Positions 23,601 through 36,995 of a stretch of DNA of 64,000 nt are shown piece after piece. A program made the position numbers and the translations under genes. Under the pieces are notes generated by a model, which was given only the letters and a program-made list of their open reading frames with translations, had not been told where the DNA came from and did not search any database. The stretch comes from Nymphaea colorata (Eukaryota > Streptophyta > Magnoliopsida > Nymphaeales > Nymphaeaceae), in the NCBI RefSeq assembly GCF_008831285.2, contig NC_045138.2, positions 37,625,115-37,689,114 on the forward strand, given 5' to 3'. Positions within the stretch are counted from its first letter, which is position 1. Each line of letters opens with the position of its first letter.

Positions 23601-26600
23601 AATCGGTCAATCTGGCTGTCAGTGACCTTACTGGTTGTTGAAAGCGTAGCACACTTGTTTTCCATTTCCTCCATATTCTTGGATGAAAGTCATCTCCTTT
23701 TCTCTGGGATTATATGAATAAGTTTCTAACTTATCTTCAGCCATTCTGACTCTGTGAAATTCTGTTTGAAGCTTCCACACCTATGATTATGCGAGACATT
23801 TCGTTAGTGCTTGCACTCGTATACTTGGACTTGAGGGCACACCGCAAGGTGTGGAGGATCAGGGGAAGCTAACCCGTGTTGCTGCGGTACTGTTTTTGCT
23901 CATTTACTGCTCTGTTGCTGTGGTACTTTGATTACTGAAGTCTGATGAATGATTTATCAGCAGTTTTTTCTTTTTCATTTGCCTAGTTGTTCACGTGTTT
24001 ACGCATGCATTACTTGTTTTCTGATTATTTAGTGGTTACTGTTCAAAATTTGAAATTTTGTTATGGTCTATTTTTATGTAAGAGATTATTCTGGACAATG
24101 TTATGAGGTGTAACTTGTTGTCTTTCTTGTCTTTTTCGGAACTGCCAGTTTCCTATTGGAATAGACCCAGAGAGGTTCATTCGGGCACTGGAGCTTCCAC
24201 CTGTCCAAGAACATATCAGAGAGTTAAAAGAGCGATTTGCTGGAAGAAAGGTGAAGTCTGTTCTCCTAGAATTGAAGTGCATGAGAGCAATTTGAGAAAT
24301 ATTGTTTTTCACATGGAATTTTGTGCTTCTGTTGGGCAGGTAATGTTGGGCGTTGATCGACTTGACATGATTAAAGGAATTCCTCAGAAGATTTTGGCAT
24401 TTGAAAAGTTTCTTGAGGAAAATCCTCATTGGCGTGACAAAGTTGTTCTATTGCAAATAGCTGTTCCTACAAGGACAGACGTTCCAGAATGTATGTTTTA
24501 TTTCAATTTATTTATCTATTCAGTAGATGTAAGTTTCTACATTTTAGTTGCTAATAGTCTTTGAGTGTTGTACAGTTTAATTGCTAATCTGTCCACGGAT
24601 GAACAAAAAATGTTCTTTTTTGTGTATCATTTTCCTTTGCTGAGACAACACTTCTTTCTGTTTATGATTAGTTACAATGAGAAAATTTCAGCTACTGCAT
24701 TTTATACTTTTTCAGAAGTAGCAGTCTTATTATGCACATGCATCACATCAGTTATTCGGAGTAGATGGTAAACTTCTTAGTAAAATATTTACCGGCTTGT
24801 GGTTTAGATGGTCATCATTCTACTGAAATTTTGGTTGGGCATATTATAGAGGTAATCTATTGAGAAGTACATGCAGCTTCAGCATTTTTGAATTAGTTAA
24901 TACTTCAGTAGCTACGCTAGCTTCCACATCAGTTGTTTCGATTGTTTGTAGATAATCTTCTTTGTGCATAGATATCATCTTCTTTAATAATACAATACCC
25001 ATTTAAGAGATAAAATAAAAGTCATATTCAATTTTTCTGCTATTCTAATCTTGAATTCTATATAATATATATCCATCGTCTGCTTTCTAAATGGATTGAT
25101 CTGCCCGTCATTCCCTATTGATAATTAATCAATTCATGTATCAGGTTTTTATGGATAAAAAGGAAAATTATAGTGGTAAAGTGGCAATATGCAGGAATTC
25201 TTGGTCGAAAGGACATATTGCCATTTCATGGACTCATCAACAATGGCATTTAAATAATCTTGTTCTGTCATATTTTGTCTTTTTTCCCTAAACCAGATAA
25301 TTGTAGCATTGAAAACAATGACGATCATTGAAAACTACCTTGTCGGAATTGTCCTTTGTTCTTAAAGAGGGAGTTTTACCTTTCTCTAAGCAAGTGGAAG
25401 TGGTGGTCTATGTCACATGGGTGCGGGTGCCTGTGCAGGTGTGGGATGTGTCCAGTTCTAAAAAAAAAAGAAAAAAAGAAAGGAATTTGCATGCTGGTGG
25501 GGTGAGGGAATATATGAGTAAAAACTTTAATGTTTTTATTTGCCTGCATTTTGATTTTTTTTTTCAAAGGTTACTTTAAGGTTTAATCTCATTCAAAATT
25601 CAAGATTTTATTAAATAAAACAATGAAAACAATGAGAGGCCTGGTCTTTCAAAAAATTTGGGTATGGGGACACACCGTAAGAAACAAAGAGACAAGGGGG
25701 AAAAGGAGCAGGTGCGGTCAGTAGCACCCAACTCAGTCAAACCGAGTTAGGTGCCATGTCACTGTGCCACCGCCTACACCCGCATCGATGCAGGTGTGGT
25801 GCCATTTTTTTGGCATGTCCGTGTGACTTAGGTGGTGGTTCCATTTATTCTATATCTTGGTCTTTGTTCTTGGTCAATTCAAGGATTTACCTAGTATAAA
25901 CTGCATGAGATTCAAAATATACATTTATTTGGGGGGGGGGGGGCTGGGGGGGGCGGGGTGTTTGTCATCACCTATTTTGCTGGCATGGAGACATAGAGTT
26001 TACGAGATAATTTGCAAAAACTTGGTGAAAAATGCTTTCATCATGGATTTATATGCTTGAGCGACTGTATCAGATGATGCTTTTAGAGGTCTCTATCTCA
26101 CGCTTTTCAAGGATATTCATGCCCTGTGATATTCTCATCAATTTTCCACATTGTTCATTTTATTCATGATATTGGTAGACACAACTCATTTGCATCTCGT
26201 AAATAACATATAGATTTCACTGAAAATGACGAATGGCAGATCTCTCTCTCTCTCTCTTTCACTCTCTCTTTTGCTGTTGTGTGTAGACCAAAGGCTCACA
26301 AGTCAGGTACATGAGATCGTTGGGCGTATCAATGGTCGCTTTGGTACATTGACGGCAGTTCCTATACATCACTTGGTATGTTTTTTTTTTTCGATATGCA
26401 AATTCAAAGACACATGAATTGAGCCAATCTTGAGATTTTTATGTGTGGCCAAAAAACAGTTAAAGAAGGTAAACTTATTGAGTGAATTACTATCTTCAAG
26501 TATGTTTGACTCTATAAATCAGTGTTGCAGAAAGCGTGTTTTATTCGAAAAAACATTAAAAACAAGTCAGCTGAAAAATGGAAAAAAACATGTTTTTTTT

Positions 26601-28279
26601 AAAAAAAAAAATACCAAACAACAAAAACACGAAAGGCACGTAATATTTGCTTTTTTCGTTTTTTCATGTTTTTTACAATTTTCAGTTACCAGATTTTTAT
26701 TTTCACAATTTTTGCATTTTATTTTTGTTATTTTTTTTTACTTTTTGAAATTTGCCTGTCTTCCAGAGGAAAACCACTTTTTCATATTATACCTGAGAAA
26801 AACCTTGTTGTTTTGTACCCGAGAACAATATTTGTGATAATGCTACAAGTCATTGTAACAGAAAACACATTCTATTTTAAAAAACACGAAAAAATCTTAA
26901 AAATAGGTCAGCCGAAAAAACAGGAAAAAATGTCAAAATGAAAAACACGAAAAAAAACATGTTTTGTTCATGTTTTTCTGAGTTTCTTTCATTTTTATGT
27001 TTTTTTTTTTCATTTTTTAGTTTCCAGATTTTTATTTTCACATTTTTCACATGTTATTTTTAAGATCTTTCCTTTTTTTAACTTTTTTAAAACTTGCCGA
27101 GATTCTCCCAATATTTTTTCGAGAAAAACAATTCTTCCATATTATACCCGAGAAAAAACTCGCCGTTTAAAAACGATATTTATGATAATGCTATAAATAA
27201 ATACCTCAGTGAGCAAAAGCTTTGATGCTCTTGAACATGAAAATTTTTCAAAATTTCTTCACAGATAATGTCGCAAGTCCTAAGCATTTGGCTGCCTCAT
27301 CTCAACTTCATGTATATGACCAAGGTGTGGCTGAACTTGTTTCATCTAGTAGCAAAAACTTGTTCAACTTAGTTCAGTAAGATGGATCTATCTACTGTCT
27401 ATATTGATCTATCATTATAACAGATGATGACAATACCCACGATATATAAAATGAAATACAAAAGCAACAAAAGATGGCCAATAATAGTAAATAAAGCTGA
27501 ACGCTACAGGTCTCATACACAACCAAATATTACATATTAACAGGTGTATGGATTGAGCCGGTACAACTTCCAGCAACATTTTGCCCCTATACATATAGGA
27601 AAAGTTAATGTTGTGCGCTGGGTTAGTTGCCTGATATCTAAAAATTTGAAAAATCATTGGTAAAAGAACTATAAATTGTCAATAATGCCACCATAAACCA
27701 TCACCACACTATAAACCGTGACTAATGCCAATTTAGTGACTTTTTTCAGCGACAGAATTTTAAATTTTTGATTAACATGAGCTGCCTAAGTAGGATTTTT
27801 GGGTAGAGTGTAGGAGGTTTTGGTTATTCAGCTTGACTTATTTGTGACTGTCGTTCAAATGAGCTGTTAAAATGACTCTTTAGTTGTTGTTAAATCTCAT
27901 TATCCTGTTTGTTCTTTATGGACCCTGCTGCTACTCTCTGCTGAAAGCTTGATTTTTTTTCATGTGCAGGACCGTTCACTTGATTTTCATGCTCTGTGTG
28001 CACTATATGCAATCACAGGTCCTCAAAGGTTTCCTGGTTTATATAAGTTTTTTTTCATTTTTTTTCTATCTTCGGGGGCAAACAATATTCAGGTATTGGA
28101 AAAAGGAAGGGGCTTATCCCTAACAATATGAAAAATGACATTTAAACACAAAAGGCGGTCAAGTTGTTTTAAAAGGTTGCTATGTATCAGTTTTTTTTTT
28201 TCAAAACTGACCTTCTTTCAGATTTAACATATATATATATATATATATATATACTATACACACACACACACACACAAAC

Positions 28280-28337
<58 letters not shown>

Positions 28338-28340
28338 TAT

Positions 28341-28371
<31 letters not shown>

Positions 28372-31300
28372 TCTTTTTTGGTGACGTGAATGATTAAGAA
28401 GTGAAAATATTTTGCTGTTCTTAAGATTCCTTGGACTTCTCACAGAACTGAACAAATCTCTATGTTGAAGACTTGTTAAAAATTTTGCATTACATATAAA
28501 CTTCCTACAGCTGGACAGACATCTTTAACTCTATGCACTGTCTAAGACTCTAAGTTTACTCAACTTTTAAACCAATTTTCCCTTGCATGCTTACACTTTC
28601 TTCTAATATCATTGATATTTTGTATTTTCTACTGATATTGTGATATACCACCTGCCAGATGTTGCATTAGTTACTTCCTTGCGTGATGGAATGAATCTTG
28701 TTAGTTATGAGTTTGTAGCATGCCAAGATGCAAAAAAGGGTGTTCTTATTCTTAGTGAAGTAAGTAACTTAATCTTGTCCCCAGAGTAACTGATTTGAAG
28801 CTTGTGCTTTTCTTAGTTCATATTTTTGTGTCATATTTTGCTTCTGTTGTGTACATCTGGATGAATGCATGGGCAGCATGTTTATTTATGCTTTTAAAGG
28901 CGATTCTTGTGTCTCTGCTGTTTGCAGAACACATCTCTTTTCTGTCCTTCCATCTTGTCAATAGCCTGGTTGATGAATGCCGTACCTTGTTATATATGTA
29001 TACAGTGCTGAATGACATCCAAGTCAAAGTGTACTAAATCTGTGTGAGGATCCAGCAACTAACATTTATAAATGAGTATTCCAATCGCTTGATGTGCTCA
29101 TAATTTTTGCAATTTATTTTTTGTTCATTGGTCGGCTGGGTTTGGTAAGCTGAGGAGTCACACTTGGTCATCCTTGTAGAGAGGCTTATGCATGTTTAAG
29201 GCCCAACATATTAGATGACTGAGATTTGTTCTGTTACTGGTCAACAGAAATCAGAAAGGCTGTCTGGCTTTCCACCTTTATAGGCCGTTGCATCTTGTGT
29301 ACTTTCTGTGCATGAAGATGGGGTGAGAACTTAGGAAAGGCGTTCTATAGACTGAGACTCTTTATCTTTTTTTTTTTTCTTTTTCCTTTTCATGTACTCT
29401 TTTTGGACTGCGTAGGTGTCACTAGGCCTTTTTGGAAGGATACTGCCTAGGCCGACCTCATGCTTTTGTCTACTAAGTTAACAATTAACAAGTGCAGTTC
29501 TGTCAATGATTCAATGGAAAATAAAGCAAATTGTTGGCTGTCACACCTGAGTTGCTCCTGCACTCACACCTGAGCAGCTTTTTTGAAGAGTCTATGTGGC
29601 TTAGCTCTAGCTGGTTTAGATCATGTTGACTTTAGTAAACTATGGTTGTGATTCTGCTCGTTTGAAAATTCATATTTGCAAGATTAAGTGTATGAATGGC
29701 CCCCTCTAATGTTTAATTAATACAAACTTCCCTGTTTATGCTTCATCCATCATCTTTTTCTTATAAAGTCATCTGACATTCACTATCCCGAAATTTAAAC
29801 CATTTCCTATGATGCTTTAGGAGTGGTCAATTGACTCAATTCTATGTTCTAAAATATATTTTCTTTTTAGTAACTGTAATTTTTTATATGTTGATTTTTG
29901 CTTCCTTTCTCTCAACAACTTGTTTTGATCACCTTTTTCTTTTTGTAGTTTGCAGGAGCTGCACAGTCTCTTGGCGCCGGTGCTTTACTTGTTAATCCGT
30001 GGAATATTACAGAAGTTGCTGCTTCAATTGGTCAGGCATTAGATATGCCTGCAGATGAGAGAGAGAAAAGGCATAAGCATAACTTTCAACATGTCACCAC
30101 CCACACTGCCCAAGTGTGGGCCGAAACCTTTGTTAGGTACTATCATAGCTTTCTCATCTATGTGTTAATGTCTCGTAGGTGCAGGGATGGACACATCATA
30201 CAGAACAAACTTGCGAATGGGGGTGTAGGAAGTGTTTATTATCGATGGACAACATATATCATTACAATTGTTTATCAAACGAAAAGACTTCGTCAGTGTG
30301 GTGCAAAAAGGAAGATCGTTCAAGCTTTAATGAAATTGTGATTTTAAAAATCCATGTTTAGGCAAGTATTGAAATTAAACTAGAAATAAACAAGAGAAGG
30401 TCCAACAAATCCATGTTTAGGCAAGTAAAGAAAATTAAACTAGTAATAAACAAGAGGTCAAACAACAATGGTTTTTACTACTGAAGTTCTTCAATATCAG
30501 AAGCAAAGCAAAATTTAGTACCTGTATACAAAAGAATTCTAGAACGTAAAATTGTTTATAAACAGTGAGCTTATGAATAATGTAAGAGTACCCAAGTTGA
30601 CAATATGTAAAATCCTATGTGAACTATAATTTTATGAATCATTTAACTGTACCTAGCTTGACTTGCAATGAGTCAGATGAGTACCCGGATGCGGATAGAA
30701 CCCATGGACTTGCATGGGCATTAGTTGACTGTACCAGATTCAACTGACAACTGATTTTACGAGTTAAGAGTTACATCTCAGCCGCAACCGAAGGTGTAGC
30801 TTAAAAATTTATGTAAGGTGAGCCATCATTATTAACATCAAAATTTCAGGTTGTTCCTGGAAGTTTCCAAAAAACTTTCAATCTATTTTCCTTTTTCCAA
30901 GGGTCCATCCCCCTGTTTCAGCCTGGCCTGCGCCAATGCTCAGTGTGTATGTAATGTGAGCCGGAAATCTACCTAAAGAGTCTATGTTACATATATAGGT
31001 GTTCCTGCGTATATTACAACAATCCTCAGTATGAAATCCTATTATTATGTGTGCATCCATGGTTGTGCAAAAGCAACATTTGATTCATGAGCAGATATTG
31101 GTTTCCATGATGTAGAAGAAAGTTCTAGTTTGGCATCTTTTCATGCCCTGAAGGACATCTATTCTCTTACTAAAGCTTTTTTTCATTGGATGGTATTATC
31201 AACGTGACTTTTCTTCACTATATCTGCTAGCTTTTCCTATCACTTATATTAGTTATTTTTTTCAGTGAGCTTAATGACACTGTTGTTGAAGCCCAGTTGA

Positions 31301-34300
31301 GGACAAGGCAAATACCACCCTCGCTTCCAATCAAAACTGCTGTTGAGCGTTACTTGCATGCAAGGAATCGACTCCTGATACTGGTATTCTTTATTGTGTA
31401 TCTTTGTGTAATGCAAATGACGCCTGTGCTTTATAGGCAGGGAATTGTGTCAGTCGTTGGCGGTAGCATGCCGGCCCAATTTAGTTGCAACAGGCCATGG
31501 TGATGGTGATGATTGACATTAGGGTGAGGAATTGTCATAATGGATAGAGTTACAGTAATACCATAGTATCTTTATTGATTTAGGTGTTACATTTCTTAAT
31601 CTGAGAGCAAATGGGGTTTTATATATATATATATATGCCAGTATGATGAAGCGAATATCAACTGCTAGAGTTAAGCACAATTACTACTGCTTCTGATTTA
31701 TCTTGCGTATTTCTACGGTTCTAAGGGCTATTATGGACCTCCATGGTTAATTGTTTCTACAAGGGGATGACTGTAAACGAGGAGGACAAACTGCCAAAAG
31801 CAGAAACATATCAGAGGCACTAAGGCATCAAATAACGTACTCTTGAATAACAATATAAACTGTACGAAAATATCGCAACAAGCCTTGTATGAACTACATA
31901 CGACTGGGATTCCATTCCTATTTATACAAAACAATTGAGGAGACGTAAGAAGGAAGGAGCCAAGAGTTAGGCCTCGGGCTGGCTCGGGCTGGCTCCATCC
32001 TGGTCGAAGTCGAAGGGTAACTTTGATAAGGTAGAGCGCCAAAATGACAGTTAAAAATAAAAACTAAAAATTACAACATAAACAAAAGAATAAAATACAA
32101 AAGAAAGCTATATACAAGTTTGTACGTTATATATATATAAAGGAAACTGAATGATGACTAAGAAACATCAAATAATAACCCTCGTCATCAATTTTTTTTT
32201 ATGGAAGAGTCCTTTTTAATATTGTTTTTTAGTTTTTGTCTTGTTTTGGGTTGTGAAGGAGGAGGTCCTCCACCGGCCGATGGTAGTCGGTCGTCCGGCG
32301 GCGCTGACCGACAGCCTGGGCGCCGACGTCGTCTGGCGGATGAGGATAACAGCCCTCTAAATGTGAGGGAAGAAGGAACAAGGGGATCACCCTCCTCCGC
32401 CGGCCGAGGGCGGCGCCCAGCCCGTCGGCCGGCACCGCCCGACGACTCCCGACCGTCGGCGGCCCCGGCCGACGGTCTGGTCGCGGCTGTCGGCCGGCGG
32501 GAGGTAGAAATCCCCTCCCCCTTTCCTCCTCAGGTTGAGAGTGGAACAAACGTGAGGGAGGGCGAATGGTTCCTCCGCTCCCACCTCACAGTGGCGGAGC
32601 TCAGGCCGGCGCCTCCCGGCGGTCGGTGACCGTCCGGAGGTGCTGGTCAACGACCTGGGCGCCGCCGTCGGGTGGTGGGAAGGGGTTCCCGGTGGGATGG
32701 GGAGGAACCCCTCTCCCTCCCAAACGTTTCTCAGCTTGGGGGGGCGGGGGATTCCTTCCTCCCGTCGGCGGCCGACGGGAGGGAGGGAGGAATCCCCTCC
32801 ACCCCTTCCTCCTCAATGTGAGAGAGGGAGAGGCTTCTTCCCCCTCCCACCATCAGACGGCGGCGCCGCTGCGGACGGTTCAGCGGCGCCGCCTGTTGGT
32901 TGGTGAAGGAAAGAATTTCAGAAAAAGAATATATTAAATTAGTAATAAAATAATAAATATAATTTAAAAAAAAAAAAAAAAGGATGAAACCATCAATCCA
33001 AAGATGAATGATCATCGTTTGATGTCTTTACATGTCATTTGAACCTTCGCGCACCGTTGAGTGACTATGATGGGTAGGTGTCGGTAAAGGGTAAAAGCCA
33101 AGACTTATTAAATTAATCTTAAAAAGTGTTGTAAACAAAATATGGACCTTCTAATATGTTTATAAACACTAACTTAATATAAACCATGCTTTAGTTCAAG
33201 TAAAAAAAATTGATATTTATACTACCAACATTTTGATATTATAAGAGCAGTTTACTTTTTTAACTATTAAAAAAATCATTATTTAAGTAAGAAAACGATT
33301 AACTTATATATGTTTCTCATCAAAGCACTCTTAAGACCATACTTATAAGGTTAGATTTCAAAAAGAATATTTTAGTAATTAATTTCAATAGGTCTGGGTT
33401 TTTTGTCTCTTATCCAAATGGTCTGGTTTTTATCAGTTTTCCTATATATATATAATTGTATATATATACACGCACCCATATAATATGTATAAATATAAAC
33501 AAACATATGCAGAGGTATTTACATGCAATCTAACAATGTCGACTAGTGGAGTTTTAATAGCAAGCTGCTGACTAATTCTCAGTTGAACATGAAAATGGTT
33601 CCCTATCCAACAGCTGAATTTGAAACTGTCTTGACAGATCGTGCAATTGCGTGTTTAAAGTCATACTTTGCAATCTGCCTAATTTTTTTCTTTTTCCTTT
33701 TTTTTTTCAAACAACCCAGATGACATAGTACATTGATCGACTTATGGTTCTCTTTTGGTCCCTATGTTACTCTTAGCACTCAAAAGGTTACCTGGGCTGT
33801 GCTCCTAGATCCAAGGCACCCACCATGCGTGAAAAAATGTGTTATCTTTTATTCTTCTTTTTCTACTTTTATTTTCCTGTATTATTTTACTTATTTTTTC
33901 CTTTTCTTTATGTCCGTTTTCTTTATATTCTCCTCCTTCTTTCATCGACTGTTTTTGTTTGGCCTGCTGAGACACCTCGTCCTTTCTGAAGATCCACCAC
34001 CTAGCGCTTTTGTCTACTAAAATGTTCTTACAGAATGTCGTGCCTAATCATCATCACTGATTGGGTTAGCCTGTGAATTCCTGATTCCAGTTTGTCCAAA
34101 AAAGAATGCTGATAGGCCGTAAACTACTTTCTTCTAAAGGTTTTGTCTTTAAATTTGTGGTTCTTCTACATGGTACGTTTTTCTTATCAGGGTTAATCTT
34201 TGGATCAGTGAATGATTATTAGAGTACTGCACTTTCTGTTCATGGCATGTAAATGATCTATTAGCATAGGCCTTATTATGCACTTGCAAATTTAATTGGC

Positions 34301-36950
34301 CATGTTCTTCTCCTAATGTCCCATTATTTTTTCCAACTTGTTCAGTCAGAGATGAGAGAGTGATGACTGGTACAAGTAGTACCATTCTCCTTGCACTTAT
34401 ATGTCTGTCTCTGTCTTGGCACTCCAGGGATTCAATGCCACATTAACATCTCTAGTGGACAGTCCAGGACGAAGAGGCGCTGATCAGATTAAAGAGATGG
34501 AGCTTACATTGCATCCAGATTTGAAAGTGCCTCTTACGATTCTTTGTTCTGATCCAAGGACAACAATGGTTGTGCTAAGTGGAAGTGATAGGAACATACT
34601 AGATTTGGTACTTTCTTGCATTATTATTATCTAGATATAATTAAGATTCTCGCTGGTCTTGTATTGATAATTGATTCTTCAGAACTTTGGGGACTATCAC
34701 ATGTGGCTAGCTGCTGAAAATGGAATGTTCTTACGACTTACTCAAGGAGAATGGATGACCACAATGCCCGAGCACCTAAATATGGACTGGGTAGAGAGTG
34801 TGCAGGTGCAGCAAGATATACTTTTAGCATGTTGCAGTTTGACAAGTCATATCTGTGCTTTGTAGTATGGTATTTTTCTTTATTGATATCATGTTTTTTC
34901 TTCTTGATCTGTGTACAGGATGTTTTTGAATATTTCACAGAAAGAACACCTAGGTCCTACGTTGAAGTTCGGGAAACTTCTTTAGTGTGGAATTACAAGT
35001 ATGCTGGTGGGTTTGGAAGTGATTGCTCTTCAATTGTGTTTTCTATGCATGAATTTGTGTCAATACCCCTTTGTTCTTTTTCCTTTTAGATGTTGAATTT
35101 GGAAGGCTTCAAGCAAGGGATATGTTGCAGCATCTATGGACTGGTCCAATTTCAAATGCAGCTGTAGATGTTGTTCAAGGCAGCCGATCAGTTGAGGTCC
35201 GCTCTGTTGGTGTTTCAAAGGTGTGAAAAACATGCATTTATATTTGTACAACGTGGTTCTGTTTTGCTTTACTGAGTCTGATCTTTTAATTAGATCTAAA
35301 TCAAAATAGTTTAACGTAAACCATATTTTTGGTACATGGTTGGCTTTCTGGTCAGTTCTCTTCTTGTAAATATAGGTGCTTCCACAGTGTTAAGACGTTG
35401 AACCTTGGTATAAGACACGGTGCTGTTAATGTGCACTCATGCACTTTGGCATGCCATTTGACATCAAATTTATACTTGCAAATGGACCATTGTTTGGTGC
35501 TTTTGAAGAATGTTATCATTATTTTTGTTAATGATCTTTGGTTTAGAGAACTGACCACTTCTTTCTCCCACTTGATTTTATATCTCAAACGATTCAAGGA
35601 AGAGCGATTTTGGGTCCTATATTATGTCAGCTCTTACTTGTTCATTTGTTCTTTGGATAGGACAAACAGGTGAGGGTCTTGATGTGATTCCTATAAAATG
35701 AATTATATAATAAACATGCCATTTTTATCCATTTATGTACCTAGTCCCCTGGGTTTTATCTGTTAAAGATATGCATCTCTATTTTATGAAGGAATTGGTA
35801 TTAAAATCATGACTAAATGTCCTCAATGCCATGAGTCTCCTAGGTTGTATTTTTGGCAATTCATAGTTGGACCAAAATGTGAAAGTAATTGACTCTTTTT
35901 ATATGTAGCCTATACAACTACTAAAGAAAGGTTGTTCATTCAAGCAACGATACTGTTAGTTTCTTCTTCATAGTCTGCTATTCTTTTTTCTGTCTTGTAC
36001 TGACAATTTTATTCTTTTCAGGGTGCAGCAATTGACCGAATCTTGGGAGAAATAGTTCATAGCAAATCTTTGGCAACGCCAATTGATTATGTTCTGTGCA
36101 TTGGCCACTTTCTGGGGAAGGTAATGCCCTGTGATGTGCGTTGTGAATGCCTTTGCAAGAAAATGATTTTTTTGGGTTGTTCACTAATATTCCTGCACAT
36201 TTCAAGTCCATTAGATAACAACAGAATCAACATATGCTGCATTGCTGATGCTTCAATTTTATCGGGTCTTTGATGCTTTAGTTTGCAGTTGAATGGTTCA
36301 AAATTTCCTGCTTGCCCTGTTGTGTCTTCAGACACAGATGACTGGCTTTTCTCAGGATAATTATATAAACTGAATAGATAAATCAAACGTCATATTTTTC
36401 CATTTGTATGTTCCGTTCTCTTTTGTTGGTGAATGAGTATCCACTAACTAACTTTCAGGATGAGGACATCTACACTTTCTTTGAGCCAGAGTTGCCATGT
36501 GATGCACCCGGAACAACACGAGGAAAGGTGACTGAGTCTGTCAAGACATTGCCAGAGAAGCGGTCAATGCAAAAAACTCCTGGCAAAAGTGGTGGAAAGC
36601 CAATGCATGGTCGCACAAACAAGTTGTCTTCCTTTTCCGAAAAAAGAACATCAGGTAGCAATAGTGGAAGCTGCAGAGGAGGGCATGAAACTGCTGCTTG
36701 GCGTGAAGGTTCATCTGTGCTTGACCTGAAGGGTGAGAACTACTTCTCTTGTGCAGTAGGACGGAAGCGCTCTGCTGCACGTTACCTGCTCAGTTCATCA
36801 GAGGAAGTTGTGTCCTTCCTGAAGGAAATGGCAGGAGCATGCGAAGTTGGTGAAGGGCAGTGTGCATATTTCTCAAGGTTTGTCATCCTTTCTCCTATTA
36901 GCATGTCCTCTGATGATCTTACCTTGGATATAGTTGAGGCAGGTCTTTAA
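20645..36950 (+). CDS. TPS1: Class I trehalose-6-phosphate synthase, 17 coding exons
   Basis: Makes trehalose-6-phosphate from UDP-glucose and glucose-6-phosphate; in plants the product signals sucrose status. Exons: 20645-20963, 21322-21419, 21598-21986, 23772-23886, 24149-24250, 24340-24490, 26287-26375, 27970-28018, 28659-28759, 29949-30136, 31266-31383, 34428-34607, 34683-34805, 34919-35006, 35090-35220, 36022-36120, 36459-36950. They join in frame to 943 residues, close to Arabidopsis TPS1 (942). Residues 1-70 form the class I N-terminal extension with the LLRERGLRK stretch that resembles the autoinhibitory arm. The GT20 domain (about 71-560) keeps ANRLPVS, WIGWAG, HDYHL (Asp216), VDRLDMIKG (Arg348, Lys353) and LRDGMNLVSYEF (Glu455). 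The phosphatase-like domain starts at LGFNATL (574-579), where both catalytic aspartates of TPP (LDYDGTL) are replaced, as usual for class I. A Ser/Lys-rich linker precedes the conserved ENYFSCAVGRKR block. The final 30 or so residues are uncertain (see findings). The many-intron pattern itself marks class I. Confidence 0.96.
22491..23013 (+). repeat. 261-bp tandem duplication in TPS1 intron 3
   Basis: 22491-22751 and 22752-23012 are almost identical, starting at CAGGAGTTACAGGACATTGT. The pseudogene has only one matching unit (about 737-1010), so the doubling probably came after the gene copies separated, unless one unit was lost there. Open frames across it are intronic and not a gene. Confidence 0.93.
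25590..25960. repeat. Repeat-like insertion and poly-G tract in TPS1 intron 6
   Basis: A patch with GCACC/GGTGC and GTGCCACCGCC words, unlike the surrounding AT-rich intron, is followed by a G-run at 25931-25943 that continues with interruptions to 25958. The G tract could form a quadruplex in the non-template strand or transcript. Confidence 0.6.
26525..27195 (+). repeat. About 335-bp diverged tandem duplication in TPS1 intron 7
   Basis: The two halves, about 26525-26855 and 26865-27195, share in order a GTCAGC(T/C)GAAAAA block, CCAGATTTTTATTTTCACA, CATATTATACC(T/C)GAGAAAAA and GATAATGCTA. Divergence is moderate, so the event is older than the intron 3 duplication. Both copies are full of A and T runs. 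Neither exists in the pseudogene, where this segment is deleted. Confidence 0.85.
28228..28377. repeat. Duplicated (AT)n-(AC)n compound microsatellite in intron 8
   Basis: The order (AT)n, ACTATA, (CA)n, AAACATCTTTT occurs twice in a row (28228-28286 and 28287-28377), with different run lengths. Expected to be highly polymorphic. Confidence 0.93.
30349..30465 (+). repeat. About 60-bp tandem duplication in TPS1 intron 10
   Basis: AATCCATGTTTAGGCAAGTA followed by AAATTAAACTAG and AATAAACAAGAG appears twice in succession with a few changes. Confidence 0.88.
32150..33030. mobile_element. GC-rich insertion in TPS1 intron 11, possible transposon
   Basis: A block at about 32255-32910 is strongly GC-rich (CGGCCG, GGCGCCG and CCTCCTC words) inside an otherwise AT-rich intron. 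It is made of degenerate internal repeats: GTGAGGG(A)G-type blocks with CCTCCTC and GCGCCG-GTCGG segments recur roughly every 100-200 bases. An A-run lies at 32964-32981. Weak inverted similarity (ACATCAAA near 32166 against TTTGATGT near 33020) could be terminal repeats. Open frames exist on both strands (32201-32629 plus, 32229-32549 minus) but are Gly/Pro/Arg low complexity. A MULE-type element carrying a captured GC-rich fragment is one possibility; a retroposed sequence with an A tail is another. Confidence 0.4.
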
Positions 36951-36995
36951 TGCTAGAAAGTGGATGTCGTTTTAGTCTTCATTCAATGCCCCTGT

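Noticed and set aside
28182-28397. Open frame across the AT/AC microsatellites
   Set aside because: Consists of IY and TH dipeptide runs from dinucleotide repeats within TPS1 intron 8.
32201-32937. Open frames on both strands in the GC-rich island
   Set aside because: Few stop codons are expected in GC-rich DNA; the products are Gly/Pro/Arg low complexity, and both strands are equally open.
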